Positions 43,501 to 57,337 of a stretch of DNA of 64,000 bases are shown here, in pieces (the first letter of the stretch is position 1; each line of letters opens with the position of its first letter). Both the position numbers and the translations under genes were made by a program. The stretch is taken from the NCBI RefSeq assembly GCF_027595985.1, contig NC_073304.1:222322223-222386222 (forward strand), in the 5' to 3' direction. The notes beneath the pieces are model-generated. The model saw only the letters and a list, made by a program, of their open reading frames with translations, ran no database searches and was not told where the DNA came from. Source of the DNA: Sorex araneus (taxonomy: Eukaryota; Chordata; Mammalia; Eulipotyphla; Soricidae).

Positions 43501-46500
43501 AGGAGGGGACCCATCCCTGGTGTGGGGCTCCTGCTGGACGGGGCAGAGGAGGCCCAAGTGCAGGGGCAGCGGGAGGGGCAGGTGGGAACAGCTCAGAGGT
43601 CACGTGACCCCTGGGCCCAGCTGGGAGGACAAGGGAGGAAATGGAGGTGAGGGCCTGGGGCCTGGGGAGGGGGGACACTGGGATGAAAGGGGGGTGATGT
43701 GGGCAGATGGAAGCAGGGTTTGTAAGGGACCAGCAGCTGGGGAGGAGGTCTAGGGTGGGTGAGGTGAACAGGGCTGGCATGGAGGGTGGGTGTGCTGCAG
43801 GGGAGTGGTTGGGGCTCCGGCTGGTGGGGAGGCCCAAGGCAGCCCCAGGCCATGCTGTGGCAGGAGGCGGGTGGAGGGTGGCCGGAAGACAGGATGGTGG
43901 GAGGGGGCGGGGTGGACAGCTAAGGGCAGCTGGAGAGAGCTCCTGGGCACGGCCGAGCACCTATGTTGGCTTTCATCAGCTGACAGATGTTCCGGGAGCT
44001 GGGGAATTGGAAACTGGGGGTCCTGAGAATGGGAGGGTCCTGGGGAGGGAAAACGGAGGCGATTGGAGCAGACGGAAGGGAGGCAGGCACCTTACCGCTT
44101 GGTGCTCAGGGAACCATTCATGCGTGCCGGAAGCCACCAGAAACCCTTCCCTTCCCAAAGGGAAGAAGAATCAACCCGAACTTCCTTTTTTTTTTTTCTT
44201 TTTGGGTCACACCCGGCGATGCTCAGGGGTTACTCCTGGCTCTGCAGTCAGGAATTACTCCTGGCGGTGCTTAGGGGACCATATGGGATGCTGGGATTTG
44301 AACTCGGGTCGGCCGCGTGCAAGGCAAACGCCCTACCCGCTGTGCTATCGCTCCAGTCCCCCGAACTTCCTTTTACGGCCCTTTTATACTCCGCCTATCT
44401 TGCTATGGCCATGTCCAGGGCCCACATGTTGTTGTGTTGGGCTGAGGTCTGCGCCCTTGTGGTGGCACCAGGGATCACCATGGCATTGCCATGCTGGATG
44501 CCAGGGTGTGGGGTTTATGGATTGAACTTGTGGCCTCCAGGGGCACACACCAGGCAGGCTTGGCCACTGAGCAACCCGACTCCTGCCTGTGTCCACTCCC
44601 GGACCTGGGCCTGGCACAGCCCCGGTGTTTCTGGATGGCGCTGTCACAGCGAGTGGAACAGGCAAGCGCTGAGCTCTCTCACCTCTGGGACGCACCTTCG
44701 GGATGTCAACCTGCGCCTTGGCTCTTGCTCATTCTTTATTTTCTCAGCAGTGTTAAGGTTTATGGGTTTATATACATAGTTGGGCCTTCGAGAAGTCCCA
44801 CGGAACCCAGGTAACACGAAACTTTGTGATGGTGGACTCTGGGCTCAACAGGACCCGGGAGCAGAGATCCTCTGCCTGCTTCCCCCAGTCTCCGGCCACC
44901 AGGGGTCACACCCATAAACCACCTCCTGCTGGTGCCAGATAACCTCATCGGCCACCCTCCAGAACTCACGGCTGCTTCTCCCGGAAGGGAGCATAAGTGA
45001 GGCTCCCATAACCATGCCACCGGACTCCGCGCCAGAGGCAGTTTCCACTCAGGGCACCCCAGAGGGGGGTGGGTGAGAGCCCTCCCTGCCCCAAGGGACC
45101 AGCCCCGGCAGCTGACCTCCACTACCCAACCACCACCATGTTCTAGGCCGCTTTCCAAATGCTCTGGCCAAGCCTCATGCATGAGTGAACATATTCCTGC
45201 GACACATCATAAGACACTCCCTACCCATTTTCCATAGAATCATAGAGGGAAATATATATATGTGCCTCTCGGAGAACTCGGCAAGCTACTGAGAGTATCC
45301 CGCCCACATGACAGAGCCTGGCAAGCTTCCCATGGCATATTCGATATGCCAAAAATAGTAACAATAACAGGTCTCATTCCCCTGACCCTGAGAGAGCCTC
45401 CAATCGTTGGGAAAGACAAGTAAGGAGAGGCTGCTAAAATCTCAGGACTGGGACAAATGGAGACATTACTGGCACCTGCTCGAGTAAATCGATGAACAAC
45501 GGGATAACAGTGGGGATAACAGTGATGACAGTGACAGTGATACATAGTTACTGCAGCTTACCACCACCAAAGGCCCAAGTCCCTCCACCAATGTCCTTAT
45601 GTTCTTTTTGTTTTTGGGGTCACACCCATCAATGCTCAAGGCCTACTCCTGACTCTGCACTCAGGAATTAGTGAACTACTACTGGCAGGCTCAAGGGATC
45701 AAATGGGATGCGGGGGATTGAACCCGGGTCAGCCGCAGGCAAGGCAAGCACCTGCCCCGCTGGATTATCACTCCACCCTTCCTTATGTTACTTTAAATCC
45801 ACTTCTTCCTTTCCCCCTCTGTCCCCATTGCTCGATTAGCTCAGTTTTGTAATCCAAGGCCAAGGGTTTGTCATCCTTCAATCCTGTCTATTCCTTGTTT
45901 CGTCTCTGTAATATAAGAGTGAGATCATTTTGTCCTTACCCCTCTGACTTATATATCATTATTCTGGCTTATAATGATACTCATCCACATTGTATAAAAC
46001 TGCATGATTTCATGTTATGGCTATGTAAGATGTATATAGATCTCTTATATTCATATAATATATATACATAAATATATATTTCGTAGCTTTATTTATTCTT
46101 CTTTTGTCCATCATTTGACATTTGGGTCATTCACACAGATTGGCTATTGTACCAAGTTCTGCATTGCTTGTTCTGTTTATTTGGCGGCGGGGCGGGGGGG
46201 GGGGGTGATATGGAGCACTCAGCAGTTTTCAGGGTTTATTCCTGGATCTGGGCTCAGGGATCACTCCTGGCATAGCTCAGGAGACCAATACACCGTGTTA
46301 GAGATTGAATTTGGGTCAGTATGAGTTGAGTGTCTTAACCTTTGGTTGTTTTTGGGTTTTTGTTTTGCTTTTTTGGGTAATACTCGGTGATGCTCAGGGG
46401 CTACTCCTGGCTCTGCACTCAGGAATTACTTCTGGTGGTGCTCGGGGACCATATGGGATGCTGAGGACCCAACCCAGGTTGGTCACATGCAAGGCAAAGA

Positions 46501-48474
46501 CCCTCCCTGCTATACTATTGTTCTGGTTCACAAGTGCCATAACCTCTGTGCTCTCTGTCCCTGCTCGTTCCTTTTAAGAAATAAAAGATGCAGAACCGGG
46601 GCGGTTGCTCCATTGTCAGGGACACATCCCATGCCTGCACAGAGACCCAGGTTTAACCCTATCACCCCCAACTCACTACAGTGAGATGTGGCCCTGGAGG
46701 CTCCTGAGTCTGTGGGTGTCGCCCTAGTGGCCCCCAGCACCTTTGAGCCCAAGCAGCACTTACCTTTGTTTTTCGGGGGGGTATTTGGGCCACCCCTGGC
46801 GCTGCTGGGGGCTGGTCCTGGCTCTGTGCTGTAGGTCCCCAGCATGCAGTAAGCCTCTGCTCAGACCCCTGGGCCATCTCTCCAGCCCGAGCAACTCTTC
46901 TTGAGAGCTTGGCCTGGACCCGTCCAGCCCTGCTGTTGGGAGTGAACCTGAGGCCCCCTGTTGGGGAGATTCTCCATCCCCCCCAAGACAAACAAACAGA
47001 TAAAAAGCAGCGCGTGCTTCTTCCCTGCCCCACTCCCGCCGTTTTCCTTCCCCCATGCTCCAGCCCACTTGAGGCTGCTGGTGTCTGGCTCCCTGATATC
47101 TGTATATTTTACTTAAGTGTGATTTTTTTTTTTTTGCTTTTTTTGGGTCACACCCGGCGATGCACAAGGGTTATTCCTGGCTCTGCACTCAGGAATTACC
47201 CCTGGCAGTGCTCAGGGGACCATATGGGATGCTGGGAATCGAACCCGGGTCGGCCGTGTGCAAGGCAAACGCCCTACCTGCTGTGCTATCGCTCCAGCCC
47301 CTTAAGTGTGATTTTTGAGGTAAAGTGTGTGCCCCTACTGTGTTTTTGGGGCCATACCTGGTGGTACTCAGGGCTCACTCCTGGCGAGTTCAGGGAACCA
47401 TATGTGGTCCCGGGGATTGAGTTGGGGTTGGCGGCATGCGAGGCACGCCCCTTACCCGCTGGCCTTGTAACTTTTTTTTTTTTTAAGTGAATCTAGATGT
47501 TTGTTTTGTTTTGTTATCGTGCCATACCTGGAAGTTCTCAGGAATTAGTCCTTGTGCTACACTCAGGGATCAACTCCCGGGGGTGCTCCGGGGACCATAA
47601 GGGATGCCAGGGCTCAAACCTGGGTCTGCAGTGTGCAAGGCAAGCGCCCTCTACATTGTATTACCTTGCTGACCCGTAACAGGAGTTTTTAAGCTTGCCC
47701 TGCTGGAGGGAGACATTCGCTGCTTAGGCGCTTGAGATCTGTCACCCTCCCAGGCTGATCTCAGAGTCGGAATGTTCATCACCCCCCCAGCTCCAGTGCC
47801 CGTTAGCTCATTTCTACAGTGAGTCAGCCAGTGAAACAAGGGGGGAGACTAGGGGCGGGAGGGGGGTTGCAGAATCTTGGGGATATAGACTCCTCAAGAC
47901 AGCTCTTTCCAAAGTGTGACCCCTCAGCAGCATTGTCCAGCCCTGGCCTAAGTGGCTGGCTGCCTCTGGTCACTTAGCCACTCACTCATCTGCCGTCTGA
48001 TCAACAAATGCCTCCTGGGTGCCCGCTGAGCCCTGCACCGGGTATTGGCAATGAACCGGAAATAGTTTGTTCCCTCCCGATGGTTCCCAGGTCCGCTGTC
48101 TTCTCCCTGAACCCGACTGGGTCCCAGGCCTGCTGGCACCTCCCAGTGCAGCTTCACGGACACCAGTGCGCCACACTAGACTGGTACCAATGCCTTTCTC
48201 CAGAAATGCCCGAGTGGGAGAAGTTCTGTCTGGAACTTCCTGGTATGGCTCCAGATGTGTGAAACAGAGCAGGGGACATTCCTCAATTCCGGACTCCAAG
48301 AGGCTGCCTAAGGGGGGCTGGAGCAATAGCAGAGCGGGTAGGGCATTTGCCTTGCACGCAGCCAACCCGGGTTCGATTCCCAGCATCCCATATGGTCCCC
48401 TGAGCACCACCGGGAGTAACTCCTAAGTGCAAAGCCAGGAGGTAATGTGTATTGCCGAGTGTGACCCAAAAAGC

Positions 48475-48505
<31 letters not shown>

Positions 48506-51469
48506 CTGCCTAAGGAAACCAGTGATTTCTCTCCATCTAGTTGTGAAACCAGAGGGAAACAAATCTCCATGAAGGCCCAGCGGAGCTCTGTGGAAATCTC
48601 GCGCGGCCCTGGACAGGGCTCCCTGGGCCTTGCACAGGCTCATGGGTCCATTAAACTTACCAAGTTTAAGACTTCAAACTTGACCCCATCTATCCGTCCA
48701 GCCAAGATCCACTGCAGACAGCTTGGTTCTCTGGTGAAGTGGCCCAGAAACCCACAGGGGGCCAGAGAGATGGTACAATGGGTAGGGCGCTTGCCTTGTA
48801 CGCAGCCAACCCAGATTCAATCCCTGACATCCCATATGGTTCTCTGAGCACTGCCAGGAGCAATTCCTGAGTGCAGAGCCAGGAGTAACCCTGAGCACTG
48901 CCAGTTGTGGCCCCCTCAAACACACAAATAGCACTGTAGCACTGTCGTCCCATTGTTCATCTATTTGCTCGAGCGGGCACCAGGAACGTCTCTATTGTGA
49001 GACTCGTTGTTACTGTTTTTGGCATATCGAATACAGGTAGCTTGCCAGGCTCTGCCGTGCGGGAAGGATACTCTCGGTAGCTTGCCGGATTCTTCGAGAG
49101 AGATGGAGGAATCGAACCTGGGTCAGCCACATGCAAGGCAAACGCCCCACCTGCTGTGCTATCGCTCCAGTCCAAACAAACAAATAAAAGAAATAAATAT
49201 CTTAAAAAAAAATAAGCCCACAGGAGTGGAGTTAAATGAGCTCTGGGTGGCAGCTGTCACCCCCCCTTGCCTCTGGAGTGAGACATGGCTGTCTCTCCTC
49301 GGGCAGGTGTTAGGTAGGGTGTGAGGGATGGGCTGTTCAGTGATCAGGGACCAATTGACACAGAGGGTACGAGGCTGGGGTGGGGGTACAACAAGATCTG
49401 GTGGGCAGATCAGCCATCCAGTTGGCTCAGCAGGTGCCTGTGGAGACAGACAGGTGGGCGGCACCTGGCGGGGCTACCAGGGTCCAGCTGGTGTTCTGAC
49501 AGCAGGCAAGGCTGGGGCAGGAGTCTGCGGCAGACGGTACCAGGAAGTCTGGCAAGCTGGGGGTGTCTGCCAGCTGGGCGGCCTCTGCTCTCACCCCCGT
49601 GGTGTGTACATGGAACAACACAGTTTGGAGTCTGAAGAGTTGCCAGCCGGCTGTGTGGCTTCAGCATACTGGACACCTCTCTAAGTGTCCATCATTTCTT
49701 CTGAGACATGAGAACAAGGATGCTTGTCTCTCAGAGTTGTGTGGGGCTTGGGACATGGAAATGATTTTAATTTTGGGGTGGGGGGGTCACACCTAGCAAT
49801 ACTCAGGGTTTACTCCTGGCTCTTTATTCATAGATCATTCCTGGCAGGGTTTGGGGGGACCCTATGGGGTGCGAGGGATCAAACCTGGGGTTGACCATGT
49901 GCAAGTCAAGTGCCCTCCCTGTATACTATTTGGCCTTTAATTTTATATTTATTTATTTATTTTTTGCTTTTTGGGTCACACCTGGCGATGCACTGGGGTC
50001 ACTTCTGGCTCTGCACTCAGGAATGACTCCTGGCGGTGCCCGGGGGACCATATGGGATGCTGGGAATCGAACCCAGATCGAGCCACATGCAAGGCAAACG
50101 CCCTACCCGCTGTGCTATCGCTCCAGCCCCTCGGCCTTTAATTTTAATTTTGGAGGTGGGACCACACTCCACAGTACTCAGGGACCCTCCAGACATAGTG
50201 CTCAGGGGGCACTCCTAGTGGTCCAATGTCAGGGATCAAACACATGTCTCCTGTGAGCAGAGCACGCACTGCAGCTCTTGGCACCATCCCCCGAGCCCTA
50301 GAAGTACGTTTTCAACCCTAAAGAGCTGTTAGAAGACTCGGGTGTGTCTGGCATATCTGAGGCCCTGAGTTCGATCCCTGGCAGAGAGACCTTTCCAGCA
50401 GGCCAGCAGAGACTGTGGTGTAGGGGCCCTGGGGCATCAGGAGTCTTCACCTGCATCTCAACCCCTCCTTCTGTTTGGGGCTTTATAACCGCGTGATGCC
50501 ACGCTCGTGGTTGGGTGGTTCTCCTGGTCTGGGTTTGCACAGTGAGGGTGGCCGGTTCTGGGTAAGCTCACTCCGCAGGCATCCCTCTCCCCACGGTGGG
50601 GGCAGCCCAGGCGTCCTCCCCTGGTCTCAGCAGAGGGGAGCACCGCCCACCCCCAAACCCATTCAAGCCTCTGCGCACATCCATTAGCCAGTGTGAACTC
50701 CGTGGTCAGTCCCGGCGGGCAGAGCCGCTCCTTCTACAGCCCCCCCACGGTTCTACTTCTGAACCCCCTAACAATGAGCCTGGGCTTCAAAGGCGAGTTC
50801 TCCATCTGCTGCCAGGATGTGAGCGGTGGGAGCTGGAGCGACTTTTCCCAGAAGGGGATGGTGGCTGTGAGCTGGCTGCGTCCAAGTGCCAGTTCTGTGA
50901 GCTGTGAGCATGCCCGGGCCGCTTCTCCCACGAGCAGGGCCCCTGCTGGCTGGGCAGGACCTTCAGGGCAGGAATAAATGAATTCGAAACCGAGCTTCTG
51001 ACCGTGGGGCCTGGGGCCGCTCAGGCTGCGGTGTGTGGGCTTGGCAAGAATGCACCACAGGGGCCTGAGAGATAGTACAGAGGCTAGGGTGCAGGCTCTG
51101 TGGTGCAGCCCACCTGGGTTCGAACCCCGGCATCCCATATGGTCTCTGGAGCACTGCCTGTGGGAATCCCTGAGTGCAGAGCCAGGGGCAACCACTGAAC
51201 ATTGCTGGGTGTGGCCCCCAAAAGAACAGCAGCAAAGAAGACAGCGCCAGAGAGTGCCACCCTGAGGCCTTGAGGTCATGCCGGCACTGGAAACTGAACT
51301 AGAGGAGGGGCCAGAGCACTAGTACAACAGGGAGGGCATCTGCCTTTCATGCTGCAGACCCAGGTTTGATCCCTGGCGTCCCATTATAGTTCCTGGAGCA
51401 CAGGCAGAAGTAATTCCTGAGCAGAGCCAGGAGTAATCCCTGAGCATCGCTGGATATGAGCCAAAAAAC

Positions 51470-51532
<63 letters not shown>

Positions 51533-52285
51533 CTGGAGCGATAGCACAGCGGGTAGGGCGTTTGCCTTGCACACGGCCAACCTGGGTTCGTTTCCCAGCA
51601 TCCCATGTGGTCCCTGAGCACTGCCAGGAGTAATTCCTGAGTGTAGAGCCAGGAGTAACCTCTGTGCATCGCTGGGTGTGACCCGAAAAGCAAAAAAAAA
51701 AAAAAATAATAATAATAATAAAAAAAAATAAAAATACTGGAGCTTCATGCTCTTAAGGAATCCATATAGCATCTGCTGGAAAAGTGGCATTTTACCACCA
51801 CCGAGTGCCTAGGCTGTGGGCATGATTAAAGGGGCTTTGCCGGAGGGCGGTTAGGCAGGGATATGTCTTTACCCACTGCTCCAACAAGTCAGCTCCTGGA
51901 TGGACTCCTGTAGGTGTGCTGCATAATTCCTTTGCTTTTGGGGGATAGTTACACTGGGGGGAGGTGTTTTGGGGGGCCATGTGGTTCTGGAGATAGACCC
52001 TGAACCTCCCGTATGTGCCCTATCTTTTTGAGACAGCTCCCTGGGTCCAAATTCCCATTCTCCTTCCCTCCCACAAAAAAGGTAAAAATAATGAAGCATG
52101 ATATTTGTTTTAGGAATATGTAGAATACACATAAATTAGATATAATAAAATAAAAATTGGAAGTTGGAGCCTGGTAGACACTAGGGGGGCATGAGGGTAG
52201 AGGGAGGTTAGTGATGTAGGATTTGAAGTGAGAATTAGATGGAGGAAACAGTCAGTATCTCTCTCTGTGAATAGTTTTTTTTTTT

Positions 52286-52325
<40 letters not shown>

Positions 52326-55300
52326 GGGTCACACTCGGTGATGCTCAGGGGTTACTCATGGCTCTACACTCAGGAATTACTCCTGGCTCTGTTCCAGGGA
52401 CCATTGGGGATGTCAGGATCGAACCCGGGTCAGCTGCATGCAAGGCAGATGCCCTCTGTGCTGGACTATCGCCCCCGAGAGTGGGTTTTTAGTTCCCTGT
52501 TCTATTATTACAAAAATACCAACTTTCGGGGCAGGAGAGCTAAGACAGCAGGTAAGGTGCTTGCCTTGCATGCGGCTGACCCAGATTTGAGCCTTGGTAT
52601 CGCCTAAGATCCCCTGAGCACTGCCAGGAGTGACCCCTGAGCACAGATCCAGGAGCAACCCCTAAGCACCTCTGGCTGTGGCCCTCCAAAGCCTCCCCCT
52701 CATTGCCACTAAAACCTCTGAGTTTGATACTAACCGGCTGAAAGGGAGCCGGGTCCAGACCACAATGAGAACGAAGCACAGGCCCAGAGCGCTTTATTGA
52801 GAACGGACTCAAGGCTGAGTTTCCAAATGGCCGAAGAAGCGGGTTGCGACTTGCAAGATGTTGGGCGTCCTCGGCCCTCAGCGGTGGCCATTGGCTGCCA
52901 GCACAGCCGTCTGCGGTGCCAGTTCTATTGGAAGGAGAAACGGGTTCATGTTCCCTCGGACCTGCCGCTATGTTCCCAGGAGGGAGACGCCGAGCCCTGA
53001 AACGGCTGCGAGTGGAGCCGGGAGCGTGGCAGGGCCTGGGGGGGTCCTGGCCAGGCCTCCTAGAGAAATGCGTCCCGTGAGGCAGAAGACTGAAGCTAAG
53101 CTGGGTTGCTTGTGGGCCAGCAGCAGCCTCAGTTAGGCCAGAGGAGCACTGTCAGGGCGCCCTGGCGGGGGGGGCGTTATGCCTGAGTGCCTCGGTGTTT
53201 TCTCGAAGCACGCTGAGTGACTGTGGAGCACGTGGGCTCCCACCCATTGGGCGCTGCCTCCCCCTTAGCGTCTGTGGGTCTCTGAGTGCTCCCTTTTACC
53301 CCTTTCGTGTCTGTTTGTCCGGCTGGAGTGCTCTGCTGTCCCCTGGTCTGTTTGAGGGGAGGGGGGCTTTATTAAGCTCCTGCTGTTTACCAGGTGTGAA
53401 TCCTCAGGGTCTCCAGGTAAGGGGTTAAAATAGCCTCGCGCAGGGGCCGGAGACATGTAGCAGAGCAGGCACACATGGGTTTGATCTCTGGCATCCCGTG
53501 TGCTCCCCCAAGTCTCACCAGGCATAACCCCTGAGTACCCCTGGGTGTAGCCCCAGACCCCTTGTGAGCTCAGAGTGTGTGCCCATGTATGACTCGGTGG
53601 CCAAGAGCCGCCTTCCCGGCTTCCCCAGCAGAGAAACAAAGAGACAAGGGACCACAGACTCGTGGTCAAAATGGCCCTTTGGATGCAGAGCTGCTAGGGT
53701 ACTTATAGAACATCCGAGAGGGTTCGAGGTGTAGACTGCACGTAGGTGTGACATCATTTACAGAGGTAAAATGTTTCAGTGGAGGTGATTCTTTTCGGGG
53801 GATTAACTCAAGGAGACGCTATATTGCTTTTTTCTTTCCCTTGAATTGTACGCATGAAACAATTAAGTTTACTTCTTGTTAGTACTTGCAGTTATTTGAA
53901 TAAACACAGTAAGAGATTCCAAATCTTAGTTCTCTGAACTCAAGGGCAAGCAAGGATTTTATCATAAATTCCAGAAAGGTCTTCAGGTCGGTTCAGCGTG
54001 TCCTACCCCATGGGGGTCCTGTCTCAAGTCATGACATCTTGCATCAAGGCCGTGCTCTTATGTTTTCTAAACTATCCCATTCTTTTTTTTTTTTTTTTTT
54101 TTTGCTTTTTGGGTCACACCTGGCAATGCACAGGGGTTACTCCTGGCTCTGCACTCAAGAATTACCCTTGGCAGTTCTCAGGGGACCATATGGGATGCTG
54201 GGATTCGAACCTGGGTTGGTCACGTGCAAGGCAAATGCCCTAGCACAGCGATAGCTGTGCTATCGCTCCAGTCCCTAAACTATCCCATTTTGATGCGGGG
54301 GTGGCTTTGCTATTTGCCCTGGGTCCATCCCAGTCCCACGGCGGGACCTCCCTTTTGGGGTGTTAGGAACTATAGCAACCGAAGCCTGAGTCAAATAATT
54401 ATGATGGATGCTCAGGAGGAGACATATTTCAGAGTCAACCAACCCCCAAATATTAGCGGCATAACATTAACAGCCTTTCTGTGTTTAAGCAAAGAACATT
54501 GATCTATAGTAAAATATGCAAAGGCTATAGGGGAAATAGAAAAGTAAGTAATCACTACCAAGTCCAGAATCACTAGAACTTTTGACTTATAAGTAACCAA
54601 GACTTGCGGGAACGTAACAATGGGAGGTAAAGGACGAAGGAAAGGTTAAACTCGGGGGATTAGGGATGCTCATAAGAGCACTGTGAGCTTCTCTGGGAGG
54701 AAGGAAAGGCTAAAACACTTAGGATTAATATCTGACACCTTCCATCCCCAAATAATAAAAATAGCCCCACTTGTGGGAAAAATAGGTGCAGAACTGGAGT
54801 CAGGCTTGTATGTACGAGCCCCAGGTTCAATCCCGAACACGGCACAGTCCCCCGAGTACCACCAGAAGGGCATACAGTGAATGGCTCTCAGAGCACGACT
54901 GGGGATAGCTCCCCCGCCCCCCTACCCCACGCCCCCTCCCCTGCAAAAGGAATTCAAAAGGAAAGGAGGGACCCGGAAGATGGTTTGAGCAAGGCCCTGA
55001 GTGTAGTCCCTGGCGCTGCTAGCTGTGGCACTGGTGGCCCCTGAGCACTGCTGGCCCATGTGAGGCCGGGCTCTTAAAAAAAAAAAATCCACAGGGCCGG
55101 AGCGATAGCACAGCGGGTAGGGCATTTGCCTTGCACGCGGCCGACCTGGGTTCGATCCCCGGCATCCCATATGGTCCCCCAAGCACTGCCAGGAGCAATT
55201 CCTGAGTGCAGAGCCAGGAGTAACCCCTGAGCATCGCTGGGTGTGACCCAAAAAGCAAAAAAAAAAAAAAAAAAAAAAATCCACAGGAAAAAAAATGGAA

Positions 55301-57293
55301 AAAAAAACCCCAACCCAGACCTGATTGAAAATTTGGCAAATGGCGTGAACAGCCTGTTCACAGAAAAAGGCATGCAGATGGTGCTCACGCGGAAGGAGAT
55401 GCTCAGCTTCCTTCAAAGAGGCAGACGCAGATGAAAGCGTTCCCTCCCCCGGGAGACTGGCAGACATCCAGAGATTTGATCGTGGGTGCCAGGCTGGTGT
55501 GAGGGCCAAGTGGCCCCAGGCCCCAGGCAAGCATTTCACCAAGCACCTCTTATGTTTGCAGTGCCCGCCCGCAGAAGCAGTTCTGGCCAGTTGGGGAGCT
55601 CCGAGGCTTCCTGGGGGCAACGGTGAGGTGCTGGGGACAGCCTGAATAGCCCCAGGCTGCGGCTGAGTCAGTGGTGGCCACATAGCCATGGGTCACGGCA
55701 TGCGATCGTGAAAATAGTGAAAATAATACCGTGGGAGGGTTTCACATAGCAGACAGTGAAGTGCCGGGCAGGGTGTCGTAATGAACCCAACTATTAACTC
55801 TACCAGCTGAGCAAAAACCCTGGGTAGCAAAGATTCCCAAATTTATTTTGCCTGCCATCCCCTCTTTGGAAAAAAAAAAATGACTCATGTGTGCCCATGG
55901 AATTCTTCCTTAATTTTTTTTTTTGTTTGTTTTTTGGGTCACACCCGGTGATGCACAGGGGTTAACTCCTGGCTCTGCACTCAGGAATTACTCCTGGCAG
56001 TGCTTGGGGGACCATGTGGGATGCTGGGAATCGAACACTCGGGGGGTCGGCTGTGTGCAAGGCAAATGCCCTACCTGCTGTGCTACCGCTCCAGCCCCAG
56101 GAATTCTTCCTTCTTTAAACAAACACACAGAAAGCCCCCCCCCCCCATTGACACTCCCTAGTTTCTGCCACACCCTGGGTTGCTGGAGGCAGATCACTCA
56201 CTTAGAGAAACACTGTGTCAAAATGTGTATATAATTGGGACTGCAGTGATATAGTACAGCAGGTAAGGCGTTTGCCTTGCATGCAGCCGACCTGGGTTCG
56301 ACCCGGGTTCGATTCCCAGCATCCCATATGGTCCCCTGAGCACTGCCAGGACTCATTCCTGAGTGCAGAGCCAGGAGTAACCCCTGAGCATCACTGGGTG
56401 TGACCCAAAAAGAAAAAAAAAAAGCAAAGCTAAACTAAAAATGTGTATATAATTGTTTACCTTTTCTATAGGAAAGGACAGGAGGTATTTACTTAGTTTT
56501 GTGAGGGTAAAAAAAAAAAAACCAACCCAGAATAAAGTAGAAATGCTTGAAAACAAAGGGCTCCAGGCTCTGGTGTGAATAGGGGAGGGAGGAGGGAGTG
56601 AAGAGGTTTCCTTGACTTTTTATATGGATTTGAAATTTGAACCCTGTGGATGTTATTCCTGTCAAAAAAATTCAAAGGAAAAAAGTCCTGAAATTAAATA
56701 CTGAGAAGAGAGCCTATACATCTATTAGACCAGAAACATCAGCTAGAAAAGGGAATTAATGGGGCTGGAGCAATAGTACAGCAGGGAGGTAGGGGGGTAG
56801 GGGGGCGGGGGGGTGGGCACTTGTCTTCCATGCAGCTGATCCAGGTTCTATCCCCAGCGCTCCATGTGGTCCCCTGAGCACGCCAGGAATGATTCCTGAG
56901 CACAGAACCAGGAGTAACCCCTGAGCACCATGGATGTGATCCCAAAGCAAAAACAAAAAAGAAACAAAAAGGAATTAATTCAAGAAGGAACTTTTGCTCA
57001 ATATTCAGAGCAGCCCTGACAGTGCTCAGTAACGGGTCTTATTCTAAGGATGGTCTATTTATTTCAAGTGATGAACACTAACCACATGTGACTGTTTGTC
57101 TCAATGCTTAAATTACAGAGAAAATTCTTTAAAACAAACAAACAGAAGTGTTGATATTAAATTAAGAAATTGAGGGTTGGGGAGTGAGTTTAAAGGGCTG
57201 GAGTGCATGCATTGCATGCTGGATGTTTGTGCTCAATTCCCAGTATCACATGGTCTCCTGAGGACCTCTGGGTGTGTCCCCAAAGCAAGTAAA

Positions 57294-57337
<44 letters not shown>

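Noticed and set aside
43259-43960. 233-codon minus-strand frame
   Set aside because: It complements a G-rich tract, giving Pro/Ser/Ala-rich nonsense without a domain.
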